Source: Komagataeibacter oboediens (GTDB lineage Bacteria; Pseudomonadota; Alphaproteobacteria; Acetobacterales; Acetobacteraceae). From it: a DNA stretch of 64,000 bases. Each line of letters starts with the position of its first letter. Within the stretch, counting starts at the first letter, position 1. A model generated the notes under the pieces. It saw only the letters and a list, made by a program, of their open reading frames with translations. It ran no database searches and had not been told where the DNA came from. Positions 46,253 through 55,976 of the stretch are shown here, piece by piece. Where the stretch lies: positions 62,001 through 126,000 of the forward strand of contig NZ_NKTX01000002.1 in assembly GCF_003207815.1 (NCBI RefSeq), read 5' to 3'. Position numbers and translations under genes: made by a program.

Positions 46253-46774
46253 ATGATGAAGAAAATGATTCTGGCCGCCACGATCGTTGGCGGTATGGCT
46301 GCAGGTTTCTCCGGTCAGGCCGTCGCCGCGCACCACCATGCTCCCCCCCCGCCGCCGGGTGGCTGTGGCATGATGGGTGGTCCGGGTGGCCCCGGCGGTT
46401 TCGGCATGCCGTTCCTGGGGAACGTGCAGCTGACCTCCGCGCAGCACAAGAAGCTGAAGGCCATCCTGCAGGACAGCCATCCTGACTTCCGTGCCGACAT
46501 GGAAAAGGAGCACCAGCTCCACAAGCAGATCCAGGACCTGCTGGTCGTGCCGGGCAAGGTTGATGAAGCCCAGATCGTCAGCCTTCAGCAGCAGATCACC
46601 GCGATTCATCAGCAGCATGAAGCCGGTCGCCTGCAGACGGCCATCCGCATCCATGACATCCTGACCACGGACCAGCTGAACCAGATCCGTGACACGCAGG
46701 ACAAGGTTGCCAGCCTGCATGAGCAGCTGCGTGCGCTGACGGCCCCGCCGGCGCCCGAAGATGCCAAGAAGTAA
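46253..46774 (+). CDS. Spy/CpxP-like periplasmic protein with His/Met/Gly-rich segment
   Basis: A 173-residue exported protein: signal peptide with likely cleavage after A-V-A (about residue 25), then a His-Pro-Gly-Met-rich segment (about 26-55) and a helical domain with an L-T-S-A-Q-H-K-K-L-K repeat, the LTxxQ pattern of the Spy/CpxP family. Such proteins act as periplasmic chaperones or metal-stress sensors. The His and Met residues could bind metal. The gene stands alone, with a strong terminator behind it. Confidence 0.8.
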   Translation: MMKKMILAATIVGGMAAGFSGQAVAAHHHAPPPPPGGCGMMGGPGGPGGFGMPFLGNVQLTSAQHKKLKAILQDSHPDFRADMEKEHQLHKQIQDLLVVPGKVDEAQIVSLQQQITAIHQQHEAGRLQTAIRIHDILTTDQLNQIRDTQDKVASLHEQLRALTAPPAPEDAKK

Positions 46775-46813
46775 GACGCCCTGCCTGCTTCATGCAGGCT
46801 GAGGGTCAGAAGG

Positions 46814-46847
46814 CGGCTGCCCGGCATGTCCGGGCAGCCGTTTTTTT
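46814..46847 (+). terminator. Strong factor-independent terminator after the Spy-like gene
   Basis: CGGCTGCCCGG (46814-46824) pairs perfectly with CCGGGCAGCCG (46830-46840) around a 5-nt loop, followed by seven Ts. Confidence 0.93.
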
Positions 46848-46865
46848 ATGCCTGTCCCGTAATGC

Positions 46866-46893
46866 TTGACATGGCTGGGGGCAGGGGATAAAT
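46866..46893 (+). promoter_or_regulatory. Possible sigma-70 promoter of the ffh operon
   Basis: TTGACA (46866-46871) is followed after 16 bp by ATAAAT (46888-46893), about 70 bp before the ffh start and just behind the preceding terminator. The -35 is a perfect match; the -10 is weak. Confidence 0.5.
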
Positions 46894-46963
46894 CCCACCA
46901 ACAATCAGGCACGTCACTTCGCGAGGGTTCGCGCAGTGGCGCGTCCTCTTTTGGGGAAATACG

Positions 46964-48358
46964 TTGTTCGAAACCCTGTCAGGCAAGCTTTCCGGTGTGT
47001 TCGATGGCCTCGCCAAGCGCGGAGCCCTGTCGGAAGCCGATGTTACGGAAGCCATGCGCGAGGTGCGTCTGGCCATGCTGGATGCCGACGTGGCGCTGCC
47101 TGTCGTCAAGGATTTCGTCAATAAGGTCCGTGAACGCGCTGTGGGGCACGAGGTGCTGGACAGCATCTCCCCCGGTCAGGCCGTCGCCAAGATCGTCAAT
47201 GATGCGCTGATCGACGCACTGGGCGGCGCGGGCGCTGTTCCCCTCAACCTGAACGCGGCCCCGCCCGTGCCGATCCTGATGGTCGGCCTGCAGGGATCGG
47301 GCAAGACCACCACATCGGGCAAGATCGCGCGCCGTCTGGCGCAGCGTGAACGCAAGAAAGTGCTGCTGGCCAGCCTTGATACCCAGCGCCCCGCGGCCCA
47401 GTTGCAACTGGCGCAGCTGGCTGAACGCGCGGGTGTGGCGTCGCTTCCGATCATCGCGGGGCAGGCCCCGGTCCAGATCGCACAGCGTGCGATGGATACG
47501 GGACGGCGTGAGGGGTATGACATCGTCATCCTCGATACCGCCGGTCGCCTGTCGATCGACGAGGCGCTGATGGACGAGGTCCGCGCCATCCGTGCCGAGA
47601 CCGATCCCGCCGAAACCCTGCTGGTGGTCGATGCCATGACCGGGCAGGACGCGGTCAATACTGCCAAGGCCTTTAACGAGGCCGTGGGCGTGACCGGCGT
47701 TGTCATGACCCGTATGGATGGCGATGCCCGCGGTGGCGCGGCCCTGTCCATGCGCGCGATCACGGGCGCGCCGATCAAGCTGACCGGTTCGGGTGAAAAG
47801 CTGGACGCGCTGGAGGAATTCCATCCCGAGCGCGTGGCCGGCCGTATCCTTGGCCTGGGCGATATCGCAGGCCTGGTGGAAAAGGCTGCCGATACCCTGG
47901 ATCATGAGGAAAGCGAGAAGCTTGCCCTCAAGATGATGCAGGGCAAGTTCGATCTTGACGATTACGCGGCGCAGATCCGCCAGATCAACAAGATGGGCTC
48001 GATTTCCGGTATCCTCGGCATGCTGCCCGGCATGGGCAAGCTGAAGGATGCGCTGGGGGACAAGGAACTTGATACCTCCGTCCTCAAGCGCCATCAGGCC
48101 ATCATTTCATCCATGACCCGCAAGGAGCGGCGTACGCCCTCCATCATCAAGGCGTCTCGCAAGAAGCGCATTGCCGCCGGGTCGGGCACGACCGTGCAGG
48201 AGATCAACCGTCTGCTCAAACAGTATGACGCGATGGCCTCCATGATGAAGCGGTTCAGCAAATTGGGGGTGAAGGGCCTGATGCGTCAGGGCCTGTCAGC
48301 CCTCATGCCCAATGGGGGGCGCCCCCCCGGTGGCGGCGGGCGTCCGCCGTTCGGCTGA
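46964..48358 (+). CDS. ffh: Signal recognition particle protein Ffh
   Basis: SRP54 GTPase that targets membrane proteins cotranslationally. The 464-residue protein has the N domain, G1 G-L-Q-G-S-G-K-T-T near 107, G3 D-T-A-G-R near 190, a T-R-M-D-G-D G4 motif and a methionine-rich M domain (about 330-440), with a Gly/Pro-rich tail. The start is TTG 46964, preceded by GGGGAAA; no ATG or GTG fits the conserved F-E-T-L-S-G-K-L beginning. Confidence 0.95.
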   Translation: MFETLSGKLSGVFDGLAKRGALSEADVTEAMREVRLAMLDADVALPVVKDFVNKVRERAVGHEVLDSISPGQAVAKIVNDALIDALGGAGAVPLNLNAAPPVPILMVGLQGSGKTTTSGKIARRLAQRERKKVLLASLDTQRPAAQLQLAQLAERAGVASLPIIAGQAPVQIAQRAMDTGRREGYDIVILDTAGRLSIDEALMDEVRAIRAETDPAETLLVVDAMTGQDAVNTAKAFNEAVGVTGVVMTRMDGDARGGAALSMRAITGAPIKLTGSGEKLDALEEFHPERVAGRILGLGDIAGLVEKAADTLDHEESEKLALKMMQGKFDLDDYAAQIRQINKMGSISGILGMLPGMGKLKDALGDKELDTSVLKRHQAIISSMTRKERRTPSIIKASRKKRIAAGSGTTVQEINRLLKQYDAMASMMKRFSKLGVKGLMRQGLSALMPNGGRPPGGGGRPPFG

Positions 48359-48416
48359 TCCCATAACGTCGTTTCCGTTTTCTCTTTTGTCTTTTTTCTG
48401 TCTGGAGAAGTCTTAA

Positions 48417-48761
48417 ATGAGCCTCAAGATCCGTCTCGCCCGCGCCGGTGCGAAGAAGCGTCCCTACTACCACATCGTCGTGGCTGACAGCCGTTCCCCG
48501 CGTGATGGCCGCTTCATCGAGCGCGTTGGTTCCTACAACCCGATGCTGCCGTCCGACCACGCCGACCGCGTGCGTCTGGTTGCCGAGCGCATCACCCACT
48601 GGCTGTCCAACGGCGCGCTGCCGACCGACCGCGTGGCCCGTTTCCTGGGTAACGCAGGTCTGGCGCCGAAGCCGACCTGGAACGAGCAGCCCAAGAAGTC
48701 CGCGCCCAAGAAGCGTGCGCAGGAACGTGCCGCTGCCGCTGCTGAAGCAGCCGCAGCGTAA
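48417..48761 (+). CDS. rpsP: 30S ribosomal protein S16
   Basis: Small-subunit protein, 114 residues. The S16 core ([17 protein letters not shown] at the start) fills the first 80 residues. A Lys/Ala/Glu-rich C-terminal extension (about 85-114) is longer than in E. coli S16 but usual for alphaproteobacteria. A GGAGAAG ribosome binding site follows a pyrimidine-rich leader. It belongs to the ffh-rpsP-rimM-trmD-rplS operon. Confidence 0.97.
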   Translation: MSLKIRLARAGAKKRPYYHIVVADSRSPRDGRFIERVGSYNPMLPSDHADRVRLVAERITHWLSNGALPTDRVARFLGNAGLAPKPTWNEQPKKSAPKKRAQERAAAAAEAAAA

Positions 48762-48806
48762 GGTTGCTGGCGCGATAGACAGGCAGGAAAGGCAGGCAGT
48801 CATCCC

Positions 48807-49358
48807 ATGAACCGCGATCATGTCCTGATGGGTGTGGTGGGTCGTCCGCATGGCGTGCGGGGGCTGGTGCACGTGCACAGCTACACCGCCGTGGCGGAGG
48901 ATCTGGCCACCTATGACGGGCTGGTCGATGACCTTGGTCGCCCGTGGCGGCTGTCATGGCATGGCAACGGCATCGCACGGCTGCATGACGCGGCGGGCCA
49001 TGCCATTGACAGCCGCGAAGCCGCCCAGCAGATGGTCAACCGCAAGCTGTACGTGCCGCGCGCCAGCTTGCCCGAACCGGATGAGGACGAATTCTATTTC
49101 GCTGATCTGGTCGGGCTTGAAGCGCGCGAACAGGGCACGGACCGTGTGGTTGGCCGCGTGGCTGCCGTGCATGACTACGGCGCGGGCACCAGCCTTGAAA
49201 TCGATGGCCCGGGTGGCAACATCCTGCTGCCATTTACCGAAGGCTGCGTGCCGGTGGTAAATGTCGGCGCGGGATGGATCGCCATCTGCCAGCCAGATGA
49301 GATCGAGGTTCCCATCGAATGCTTTCCTGGCACCGCAGGGCAGGGGGACGCACCATGA
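48807..49358 (+). CDS. rimM: 16S rRNA maturation factor RimM
   Basis: Assists assembly of the 30S head by binding S19. The 183-residue protein has the RimM beta-barrel start [12 protein letters not shown] and a PRC-like C-terminal barrel with F-Y-F-A-D-L-V-G-L and G-N-I-L-L-P-F-T. The stop overlaps the trmD start (ATGA). Confidence 0.95.
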   Translation: MNRDHVLMGVVGRPHGVRGLVHVHSYTAVAEDLATYDGLVDDLGRPWRLSWHGNGIARLHDAAGHAIDSREAAQQMVNRKLYVPRASLPEPDEDEFYFADLVGLEAREQGTDRVVGRVAAVHDYGAGTSLEIDGPGGNILLPFTEGCVPVVNVGAGWIAICQPDEIEVPIECFPGTAGQGDAP

Positions 49359-50101
49359 CGTGGCAGGCGACGGCACTGACGCTGTTTCCCGACATGTTCC
49401 CGGGTACCTTGGGGCATTCACTGGCCGGACGCGCGCTGGAGCGTGGTATCTGGTCGGTGGAGGCGCGTGACATGCGCGACTACGGGTTGGGGCGGCATCG
49501 GGTTGTGGATGATACGCCGTTTGGCGGCGGGGCAGGCATGGTCATGCGCCCCGATGTCGTAGCGAGCGCGATTGCCGATATTGACCTTGCGGGACGACCG
49601 CTGGTCTATCCCACGCCGCGTGGACGGCGGCTGATGCAGGCGGATATCCGTCGGTATGCGGCGGGTCCGGGTGTCGTGGTGCTGTGTGGGCGGTACGAAG
49701 GGGTGGACGAGCGTGTGCTCGAAGCCTCGGGTGCCGAACAGGTCTCGATAGGGGATTATGTCCTGTCGGGCGGGGAAGTTGCGGCGACCGTGCTGCTGGA
49801 TGCCTGCGTGCGGCTGCTGCCGGGCGTGATGGGATCGGGCGAAAGTGCTGTCGAGGAAAGCTTTTCCGACGGTCTGCTTGAATATCCGCTTTATACCAAG
49901 CCGGCACAATGGGACGGGCGCGACGTGCCCGAAGTCCTGCTGTCCGGTCATCATGCCGCGATCGCGAAATGGCGACGCGCGGCATCCGAGACGGTGACGC
50001 AGGCGCGTCGGCCGGACCTGTGGGCCGCCTACCAGGCGGGTACGGGTCAAGACATTTCCCGGACCGCAGGCCCCCGTGCCGATGCGGACCGGCTGAACTG
50101 A
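49355..50101 (+). CDS. trmD: tRNA (guanine-N1-)-methyltransferase
   Basis: Methylates G37 of tRNAs with a G36. The 248-residue protein has the SPOUT trefoil-knot motifs [13 protein letters not shown] near residue 110 and [11 protein letters not shown] near 131, plus L-T-L-F-P-D-M-F-P at the start. ATG 49355 overlaps the rimM stop; the longer frame upstream lies inside rimM and was excluded. Confidence 0.96.
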   Translation: MTWQATALTLFPDMFPGTLGHSLAGRALERGIWSVEARDMRDYGLGRHRVVDDTPFGGGAGMVMRPDVVASAIADIDLAGRPLVYPTPRGRRLMQADIRRYAAGPGVVVLCGRYEGVDERVLEASGAEQVSIGDYVLSGGEVAATVLLDACVRLLPGVMGSGESAVEESFSDGLLEYPLYTKPAQWDGRDVPEVLLSGHHAAIAKWRRAASETVTQARRPDLWAAYQAGTGQDISRTAGPRADADRLN

Positions 50102-50132
50102 ACATGAAATCCTATCGAACGAGGACCGGATC

Positions 50133-50528
50133 ATGAACATCATCCAGAAGTATGAGGCGGAAGAGATCGCCCGCCTGACCGCCATCCGCGCCGTGCCGGA
50201 ATTCGCACCGGGTGACACCGTGCGCGTCGGCGTGGAAGTGGTCGAAGGCACCCGCAAGCGCGTGCAGAACTACGAAGGCGTTGTGATCGCCCGCTCCAAC
50301 AAGGGCCTGAACAGCAACTTCACCGTGCGCAAGATTTCCAACGGTGAAGGCGTGGAGCGTGTGTTCCCGCTGTATTCCCCCACCATTGCGGACATCACGG
50401 TTGTCCGTCGCGGCGTGGTCCGTCGCGCGAAGCTGTATTACCTGCGCGGCCGTCGCGGCAAGTCCGCCCGTATTGCCGAGCGCAAGCGTGAGGTTGCAGC
50501 ACCTGCAGCCACCGCCGCAGCCGAGTAA
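50133..50528 (+). CDS. rplS: 50S ribosomal protein L19
   Basis: Large-subunit protein at the subunit interface, 131 residues. L19 features are the I-I-Q-K-Y-E start, F-A-P-G-D-T-V-R-V near 28, and F-P-L-Y-S-P-T-I-A near 80. The Ala-rich C-terminal tail is longer than in E. coli. Last gene of the ffh operon, followed by a 13-bp stem hairpin. Confidence 0.97.
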   Translation: MNIIQKYEAEEIARLTAIRAVPEFAPGDTVRVGVEVVEGTRKRVQNYEGVVIARSNKGLNSNFTVRKISNGEGVERVFPLYSPTIADITVVRRGVVRRAKLYYLRGRRGKSARIAERKREVAAPAATAAAE

Positions 50529-50539
50529 TACGCTGATCC

Positions 50540-50585
50540 TTCGCCCGTTTCCCGCCAGCATGGTGGAAACGGGCGAACCGTTTTC
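50540..50585 (+). terminator. Hairpin terminator after rplS
   Basis: TTCGCCCGTTTCC (50540-50552) pairs perfectly over 13 bp with GGAAACGGGCGAA (50565-50577), followed by CCG and TTTT. The stem is strong, the T-run short, so termination may be partial. Confidence 0.7.
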
Positions 50586-50667
50586 ATGCAAGAATTCGTG
50601 GCTGCCCGTTGCGTGCGTATCCTGCGCGTGATGGCGGCCTGTTTCCGTCCGGGAGAGGAATATCAAG

Positions 50668-52071
50668 ATGGCCCCGCGCACATTGTTCGACAAGATATGG
50701 GACAGCCATGTGGTCGAAACCCTTCCGGACAAGACGGCCATCCTCTACATCGACCGGCACCTTGTGCATGAAGTCACCAGCCCGCAGGCGTTCGAAGGGC
50801 TGCGCCTGAGCGGCCGCCGCCTGCGTCACCCCGATGCGACGATCGCGGTGGTGGACCACAACGTGCCCACTTCCGACCGCACCCTGCCGATCGAGGAAGC
50901 CGACAGCCGCAACCAGATCGAGACGCTGGAACGCAACGTCAGGGAATTCGGCGTGCCGTATTTTCCGCTGCTGTCCGCGCGTCAGGGCATCGTGCACGTT
51001 GTCGGGCCGGAGCAGGGCATCTCGCTGCCGGGCATGACCATCGTGTGTGGTGACAGCCACACCTCCACCCACGGTGCGCTGGGGGCACTGGCGTTCGGTA
51101 TCGGCACGTCCGAGGTCGAGCATGTGATGGCAACCCAGACCATCCTGCAGAAGCCTGCAAAGAACATGAAGGTCGTGGTTGAGGGGCAGGTCGGCCCCGG
51201 CGTGACCGCCAAGGACATCATGCTGGCGATCATTGGCCATATCGGGACGGCGGGCGGCACGGGACATGTGATCGAATTCGCGGGGTCCGCCATCCGTGAC
51301 CTCGACATGGCAGGCCGCATGACGATCTGCAACATGTCGATCGAGGCAGGCGCCCGCGCGGGACTGGTCGCGCCTGACGAGACCACGTTCGAATATGTCC
51401 GTGGCCGTCCCTTCGCGCCCAAGGGCGAGGCGTTCGACGAAGCTGTTGCCTACTGGAAGACGCTGGCATCCGACGAAGGGGCCCATTACGACCGTGTGGT
51501 GGAACTGCGCGCGGAAGATATCACGCCCGTGCTGACATGGGGCACCAGCCCTGAAACCGTCATTCCCGTGACCGGAAACGTGCCTGATCCGGCCAGTGAA
51601 GCCGATCCGTCGCGGCGCGCGCAGATGCAGCGCATGCTGGACTACATGGGGCTGGAAGCCGGGCAGAAGATCGCGGGTACGCCGGTCGATGTCGTGTTCA
51701 TCGGATCGTGCACCAACAGCAGGATCGAGGACCTGCGCGCTGCTGCCAGCATTGCCGCAGGCCGCAAGGTCGCGCCGGGCGTGCGGGCGATGATCGTGCC
51801 CGGTTCGGGCATCGTGAAGGCGCAGGCGGAAGAGGAAGGGCTGGACAAGGTATTCCTTGAGGCCGGGTTTGAATGGCGTGAGGCCGGGTGTTCGATGTGC
51901 CTTGGCATGAATCCCGACCGGCTGACGCCAGGGCAGCGCTGCGCATCCACCTCCAATCGTAATTTCGAGGGCAGGCAGGGCCCCGGCGGTCGTACGCACC
52001 TGCTGTCCCCCGCCATGGCCGCTGCCGCTGCCGTGACCGGAACCCTGACTGATGTGCGGGAGCTGATCTGA
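50668..52071 (+). CDS. leuC: 3-isopropylmalate dehydratase large subunit
   Basis: Isomerises 2- to 3-isopropylmalate in leucine synthesis, together with LeuD. The 467-residue aconitase-family protein has the three 4Fe-4S cysteines: one in F-I-G-S-C-T-N-S-R and two in [18 protein letters not shown] near residue 126 is the substrate motif. ATG 50668 has GAGAGGA upstream. LeuD follows after 2 bp. Confidence 0.96.
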   Translation: MAPRTLFDKIWDSHVVETLPDKTAILYIDRHLVHEVTSPQAFEGLRLSGRRLRHPDATIAVVDHNVPTSDRTLPIEEADSRNQIETLERNVREFGVPYFPLLSARQGIVHVVGPEQGISLPGMTIVCGDSHTSTHGALGALAFGIGTSEVEHVMATQTILQKPAKNMKVVVEGQVGPGVTAKDIMLAIIGHIGTAGGTGHVIEFAGSAIRDLDMAGRMTICNMSIEAGARAGLVAPDETTFEYVRGRPFAPKGEAFDEAVAYWKTLASDEGAHYDRVVELRAEDITPVLTWGTSPETVIPVTGNVPDPASEADPSRRAQMQRMLDYMGLEAGQKIAGTPVDVVFIGSCTNSRIEDLRAAASIAAGRKVAPGVRAMIVPGSGIVKAQAEEEGLDKVFLEAGFEWREAGCSMCLGMNPDRLTPGQRCASTSNRNFEGRQGPGGRTHLLSPAMAAAAAVTGTLTDVRELI

Positions 52072-52073
52072 CA

Positions 52074-52697
52074 ATGGATAAATTCACCGTCCTTACGGCC
52101 GTCGCCGCCCCCCTACCGGAAGAGAACATCGATACTGACAAGATCATTCCGGCGCGGTTCCTCAAGACCACCAAGCGTTCGGGTCTGGGCGTGCATGCGT
52201 TTGACAGCATGCGCTACCGGCCCGATGGCACGGAAAACCCTGATTTCGTGCTGAATCAGGAACCATACCGCAAGGCCGAGATCCTGATCACCTATGACAA
52301 CCTTGGCTGCGGGTCGTCGCGTGAGCATGCGCCGTGGGCGCTGCTGGATTTTGGTATCCGCTGCGTGATCGCGCCGTCATTTGCCGATATTTTCAACAAC
52401 AACTGTTTCAAGAATGGCATCCTGCCCATCGCCCTGCCGCGTGACGTGTGCACGCAGTTGATGGAGGAGGCCCGTCAGGGCGCCAATTCCCGCCTGACGG
52501 TTGATCTGGCGCGGCAGGTCATTGTCCGCCCTGACGGGCAGGAAGTGCCCTTTGATGTCGATCCGCTGCGCAGGCAGCTGCTGCTGGAAGGGCTGGATGA
52601 TATTGGCCAGACGCTGCAGCATGAAAAGGCGATCACCACCTTTGAGCAGCGCCGTGCGAAAGCACAGCCGTGGATCCCGCATATCGTCCTTGACTGA
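52074..52697 (+). CDS. leuD: 3-isopropylmalate dehydratase small subunit
   Basis: Partner of LeuC. The 207-residue protein has the swivel-domain motif [12 protein letters not shown] near residue 78 and the N-terminal [13 protein letters not shown]. Starts 2 bp after the leuC stop, so it is translated from the same message. Confidence 0.96.
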   Translation: MDKFTVLTAVAAPLPEENIDTDKIIPARFLKTTKRSGLGVHAFDSMRYRPDGTENPDFVLNQEPYRKAEILITYDNLGCGSSREHAPWALLDFGIRCVIAPSFADIFNNNCFKNGILPIALPRDVCTQLMEEARQGANSRLTVDLARQVIVRPDGQEVPFDVDPLRRQLLLEGLDDIGQTLQHEKAITTFEQRRAKAQPWIPHIVLD

Positions 52698-52757
52698 GGG
52701 CGCGCGCCGCATCTCAGCAGACCGTTCATAAAACAGATTATCCGGATGGGAAACGTC

Positions 52758-53876
52758 ATGTCCGCACCCAAGAAGCTCCTGATCCTGCCTGGCGATGGCA
52801 TCGGCCCCGAAATCATGCGGGAGGCCCGGCGCATCATGGACTGGATGGCGCAGGCGCGTGGTATCCGTTTCGATATCAGTGAGGATCTGGTGGGCGGCGC
52901 GTCGCTGGCGGTGCATGGCCAGCCGATCACGCAGCAGGTGATTGATGCCGCACGCGCAGCGGACGCGGTCCTGTTCGGTTCGGTGGGTGACCCGAAATGG
53001 GCATCGGCCGGGTTTGACCGCCGGCCCGAAATCGCGATCCTGAATCTGCGTCAGGAACTGGGCCTGTTCGCCAACCTGCGCCCGGCCAAGGTGTTCGACT
53101 CGCTGGTGGATGCCAGCACGCTCAAGCCCGATGTCATTCGTGGCCTGGACATCATGATCGTGCGCGAGACGGTGGGCGGGATCTATTTCGGTACCCCGCG
53201 CGGGATCGAAACCCTGCCCGACGGGTCGCGTCGCGGCATCAATACCGAAGTCTATACCACGGCGGAAATCGAACGCGTGGCCCGCGTCGCCTTCGACCTG
53301 GCGCGTAAGCGTGACAACCGCGTGTGCTCGGTCGAAAAGTGCAACGTGATGGAAAGCGGCCTGCTGTGGAAAGAGGTGGTGACCGCGCTACATGACCGGG
53401 AATACAGTGATGTCGAACTGAGCCACATGCTGGCTGATAACTGCGCCATGCAGATGGTGCGCAACCCGCGGCAGTTTGATGTGATCGTGACGGGCAACCT
53501 GTTTGGTGATTTGCTGTCCGACCTTGCTTCCATGCTGACCGGCAGCCTTGGCATGCTGCCTTCGGCCACACTGGGCGCAAAGGGCGAGGATGGCCGCACG
53601 CCCGCGCTGTATGAACCGATCCATGGCAGCGCGCCCGATATCGCGGGGCAGGGCAAGGCGAACCCGCTGGCGCAGATCCTCTCGTTTGCCATGCTGCTGC
53701 GGTATTCGTTCGATATGCAGGAAGATGCCGCAATGATCGAGGCGGCGGTGTCCAATGTGCTGGACAGGGGACTGCGCACGCCGGACATCATGAGCGCGGG
53801 CAGGACGGAAGTGAACACTGCTGGAATGGGCGAAGCCGTGGTGGCCGAACTGGACAAGCTGAACAAGACGGCCTGA
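52758..53876 (+). CDS. leuB: 3-isopropylmalate dehydrogenase
   Basis: Oxidatively decarboxylates 3-isopropylmalate with NAD+. The 372-residue protein has L-P-G-D-G-I-G-P-E near the start, [10 protein letters not shown] near 138, and the metal site N-L-F-G-D-L-L-S-D near 250. ATG 52758 (M-S-A-P-K-K) has GGGAAA upstream and fits the family start; ATG 52746 is an alternative. Completes leuCDB; leuA is not in the window. Confidence 0.95.
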   Translation: MSAPKKLLILPGDGIGPEIMREARRIMDWMAQARGIRFDISEDLVGGASLAVHGQPITQQVIDAARAADAVLFGSVGDPKWASAGFDRRPEIAILNLRQELGLFANLRPAKVFDSLVDASTLKPDVIRGLDIMIVRETVGGIYFGTPRGIETLPDGSRRGINTEVYTTAEIERVARVAFDLARKRDNRVCSVEKCNVMESGLLWKEVVTALHDREYSDVELSHMLADNCAMQMVRNPRQFDVIVTGNLFGDLLSDLASMLTGSLGMLPSATLGAKGEDGRTPALYEPIHGSAPDIAGQGKANPLAQILSFAMLLRYSFDMQEDAAMIEAAVSNVLDRGLRTPDIMSAGRTEVNTAGMGEAVVAELDKLNKTA

Positions 53877-53903
53877 CCTGTCCAGATTATTGCATGACTG
53901 TCG

Positions 53904-53941
53904 AAACGGGCTGACATGATATTCATGCTAGCCCGTTTTTG
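53904..53941 (+). terminator. Factor-independent terminator after leuB
   Basis: AAACGGGCT (53904-53912) pairs with AGCCCGTTT (53930-53938), followed by further Ts. The 17-nt loop contains its own small palindrome CATGATATTCATG. Confidence 0.88.
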
Positions 53942-53984
53942 ATTCCGGGGCTGTTAGTGCTCCGCAAAACAGACAGAAGTTTTT

Positions 53985-54040
53985 GGTGAAGCTTTTTTTA
54001 AAAAGCTTCGGAAGGCGCCACCTTCCTAAAAAAAGGTGGC
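53985..54040. repeat. Bipartite A/T-cored palindromic element, copy E (cleanest copy)
   Basis: Half-unit 1 (53988-54009): GAAGC, T7, A5, GCTTC. Half-unit 2 (54017-54040): GCCACC, T/A core, GGTGGC. Outer flanks GAAGTTTTTGGT and ATCCATAAACTTTCG are also roughly complementary, so the whole may fold as one stem carrying two hairpins. It lies between the converging leuB and OmpR-type genes. Confidence 0.75.
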
Positions 54041-54056
54041 ATCCATAAACTTTCGC

Positions 54057-54794
54057 TTACAGGCCGGGTTTCAGCACATAGCCCTTGCCGCGCACCGTCT
54101 GCAGGAATCGTGGCTCACGCGGGTCGGGTTCGATCCGGCGGCGCAGGCGGGTGACCTGCACATCCACTGCGCGTTCCCCGATTTCTTCCATATCCAGCGT
54201 GGTTGCGATGTCGGTACGTGACAGGATTTCGTTGGGGTGGCGGGCAAGAACCGACAGCAATGCCGATTCGCCGCCCGTCAGGTGCACGATTCCCTGCGCG
54301 TTGGACAGCAGGCCCCGCACCGGGTCGAATTCCAGTTCCCCCAGCCGCACGATCCGCAGGTTGCTGCTGGGGGCAGGCGGGACGAAACGGCGCAGGTGCG
54401 CCTTGAGCCGCAGCAGCAGTTCGCGCGGTTCAAATGGTTTGGCCAGATAGTCATCGGCCCCGGCCTCCAGCCCGATGATCCGGTCTTCCGGCTCACCGCG
54501 CGCGGTCAGCAGCAGGATGGGGAAATGCAGCTTCTCCCGCCGCAGTTCGCGGGTCAGTTCCAGCCCGTTTTCCCCCGGCATGGTAATGTCCAGCACCAGC
54601 GCATCAGGCTGCATGAAGCCCAGGACCTGCCGCGCCTCCTGCGCGGAGGACGCCGCGCTGACACGGAATCCCTGCTCGCTCAGGTAACGCTGCAGCAGGC
54701 GGCGCAGGCGGGGATCATCATCCACGACCACCACATGTGCATCCACGATCATGCTGTCGTGGGGCAGGGAGGAGTCGCAGGCCGTCTGGATCAT
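54057..54794 (-). CDS. ompR: OmpR-family response regulator
   Basis: DNA-binding response regulator, 245 residues. Receiver: acidic pair D-D-D near 25, phosphoacceptor Asp69 (V-L-D-I-T-M-P-G-E-N-G), Lys in L-A-K-P-F-E. C-terminal winged helix with V-Q-V-T-R-L-R-R-R-I-E near 215. The N-terminal 18 residues precede the usual start, so ATG 54750 (M-I-V-D-A) is also plausible. It overlaps the marR stop by ATGA. The likely kinase partner is the EnvZ-like protein at 57039-58436. Confidence 0.88.
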   Translation of the reverse strand: MIQTACDSSLPHDSMIVDAHVVVVDDDPRLRRLLQRYLSEQGFRVSAASSAQEARQVLGFMQPDALVLDITMPGENGLELTRELRREKLHFPILLLTARGEPEDRIIGLEAGADDYLAKPFEPRELLLRLKAHLRRFVPPAPSSNLRIVRLGELEFDPVRGLLSNAQGIVHLTGGESALLSVLARHPNEILSRTDIATTLDMEEIGERAVDVQVTRLRRRIEPDPREPRFLQTVRGKGYVLKPGL

Positions 54795-55336
54795 GGGGAA
54801 CTCCGGTCGGGGTGGTGAAGGGCATCGGTGGATACGCCGGGGGCATCCGATTCGTCTATCAGCCCGTGCATGACGCGGCGAAAGCCGTCCACAGCCTTGC
54901 CGCCCGCGTTGCGGTACACACGCAGCAGAACCTCACGTTGCAGGGAAAACAGATGGTTTTCAATCTCGCTTCCCCGCGTGGTCAGGTGCAGCTGCCGCCG
55001 CCGCCTGTCCTGTGCCGCCGTTTCCTGCCGCACAAGGTCCATGGACAGCAGTTCGCCCAGTGCGCGGCTCATGCTCTGCTTGGTAATGCCCAGCGTATCC
55101 AGCAGCGCCCCCACCGCCATGCCGGGCTGGAGTGCTATGGCCTGCATAATGCGGTAATGCGCATGCCCCAGCCCATGCGCATGCAGCGCGTCGTCTATGA
55201 TGGCCGTAAACGATCGGCAGGCAAGCATGAGCAGATCCTGCGCCTGGCGCATGTCCTCGTCGCGCAGGAACAGCAGTTCCACCCCCGCGCCAGCAGACGC
55301 GTGACGGGCGGATGGGGAGCGGACAGGGGGTGTCAC
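54791..55336 (-). CDS. MarR-family transcriptional regulator
   Basis: A 181-residue winged-helix repressor-type protein: helical N-terminus, then G-L-G-H-A-H-Y-R-I-M-Q-A-I near 55 and the recognition region T-L-G-I-T-K-Q-S-M-S-R-A-L near 80-95, followed by the wing D-R-R-R-R-Q-L-H-L-T. It is translationally coupled to the OmpR gene. In alphaproteobacteria a MarR gene often sits next to ompR-envZ, but the ligand is unknown. Confidence 0.88.
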   Translation of the reverse strand: MTPPVRSPSARHASAGAGVELLFLRDEDMRQAQDLLMLACRSFTAIIDDALHAHGLGHAHYRIMQAIALQPGMAVGALLDTLGITKQSMSRALGELLSMDLVRQETAAQDRRRRQLHLTTRGSEIENHLFSLQREVLLRVYRNAGGKAVDGFRRVMHGLIDESDAPGVSTDALHHPDRSSP

Positions 55337-55352
55337 GTCAGGCTGGTCCGGA

Positions 55353-55976
55353 TCAGGCGATACGCCCGGTCAGCCGGTTGCGCAGCCGGGTGATGCGCCC
55401 GATTTCCGACAGGCGACGGTCAAGGAATTCCTCGACCGAGGCAGGATTGCCCCCGCGTGTCAGCCAGAACAGCAGGGTGGATATATAGACACCGCTGAGT
55501 GTCATGCGCTTGGTGACATAGGTGAACCCGGTGGAGGTATCCCCCGCCGCCTGCCAGATTGCGTTCACGCTGCGGCCCAGCGTGCGGGCGAGGACGCGGG
55601 CATGGGTCGGCACCATCAGCACCGCCAGCGCCTGCCGTATGGCGGCGCGGTGCGGGGCGGCGTGGTCCAGCCGGAACATTACGGCGGCGCGGACGCGGCG
55701 GCTGATCTTGCGGCTGCGGAAGCTGTTGGTCGCCGCCAGCATGTCCCGGTCCATGAGGTCAAAACACGATTCGGCCACCTGCGCCATGCCGTCGGGGAAC
55801 AGCAGGTCCGCGTCTTCTCCCGCGCACTGGCGCAGCAGGGCGGTCGTCCATGGCTGGCTGCCCGCGCGCGGGTCCGCCAGAAAGCGGCGCAGTAGCGCGT
55901 CACCCTGTGGTGAGTTCTGGAGCGCGGGCGGTTCCAGCGCGGATGTCGCGGCGGCAACCAGTGCTGAAAGATTCAT
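55353..55976 (-). CDS. COQ9-family protein (ubiquinone synthesis accessory)
   Basis: A 207-residue protein that ends in the COQ9 pattern: N-A-I-W-Q-A-A-G-D-T-S-T-G-F near 140, Y-V-T-K-R-M-T-L-S-G-V-Y near 155 and F-L-D-R-R-L near 186. COQ9 proteins bind lipids and help COQ7-type hydroxylases in ubiquinone synthesis. The family assignment is by motif; the first 100 residues are divergent. ATG 55976 overlaps the def stop, so it is coupled to peptide deformylase, an odd partner. Confidence 0.8.
   Translation of the reverse strand: MNLSALVAAATSALEPPALQNSPQGDALLRRFLADPRAGSQPWTTALLRQCAGEDADLLFPDGMAQVAESCFDLMDRDMLAATNSFRSRKISRRVRAAVMFRLDHAAPHRAAIRQALAVLMVPTHARVLARTLGRSVNAIWQAAGDTSTGFTYVTKRMTLSGVYISTLLFWLTRGGNPASVEEFLDRRLSEIGRITRLRNRLTGRIA

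Noticed and set aside
50584-52074. A 496-codon open frame on the minus strand
   Set aside because: Antisense to leuC, which has all three cluster cysteines and a good ribosome binding site.
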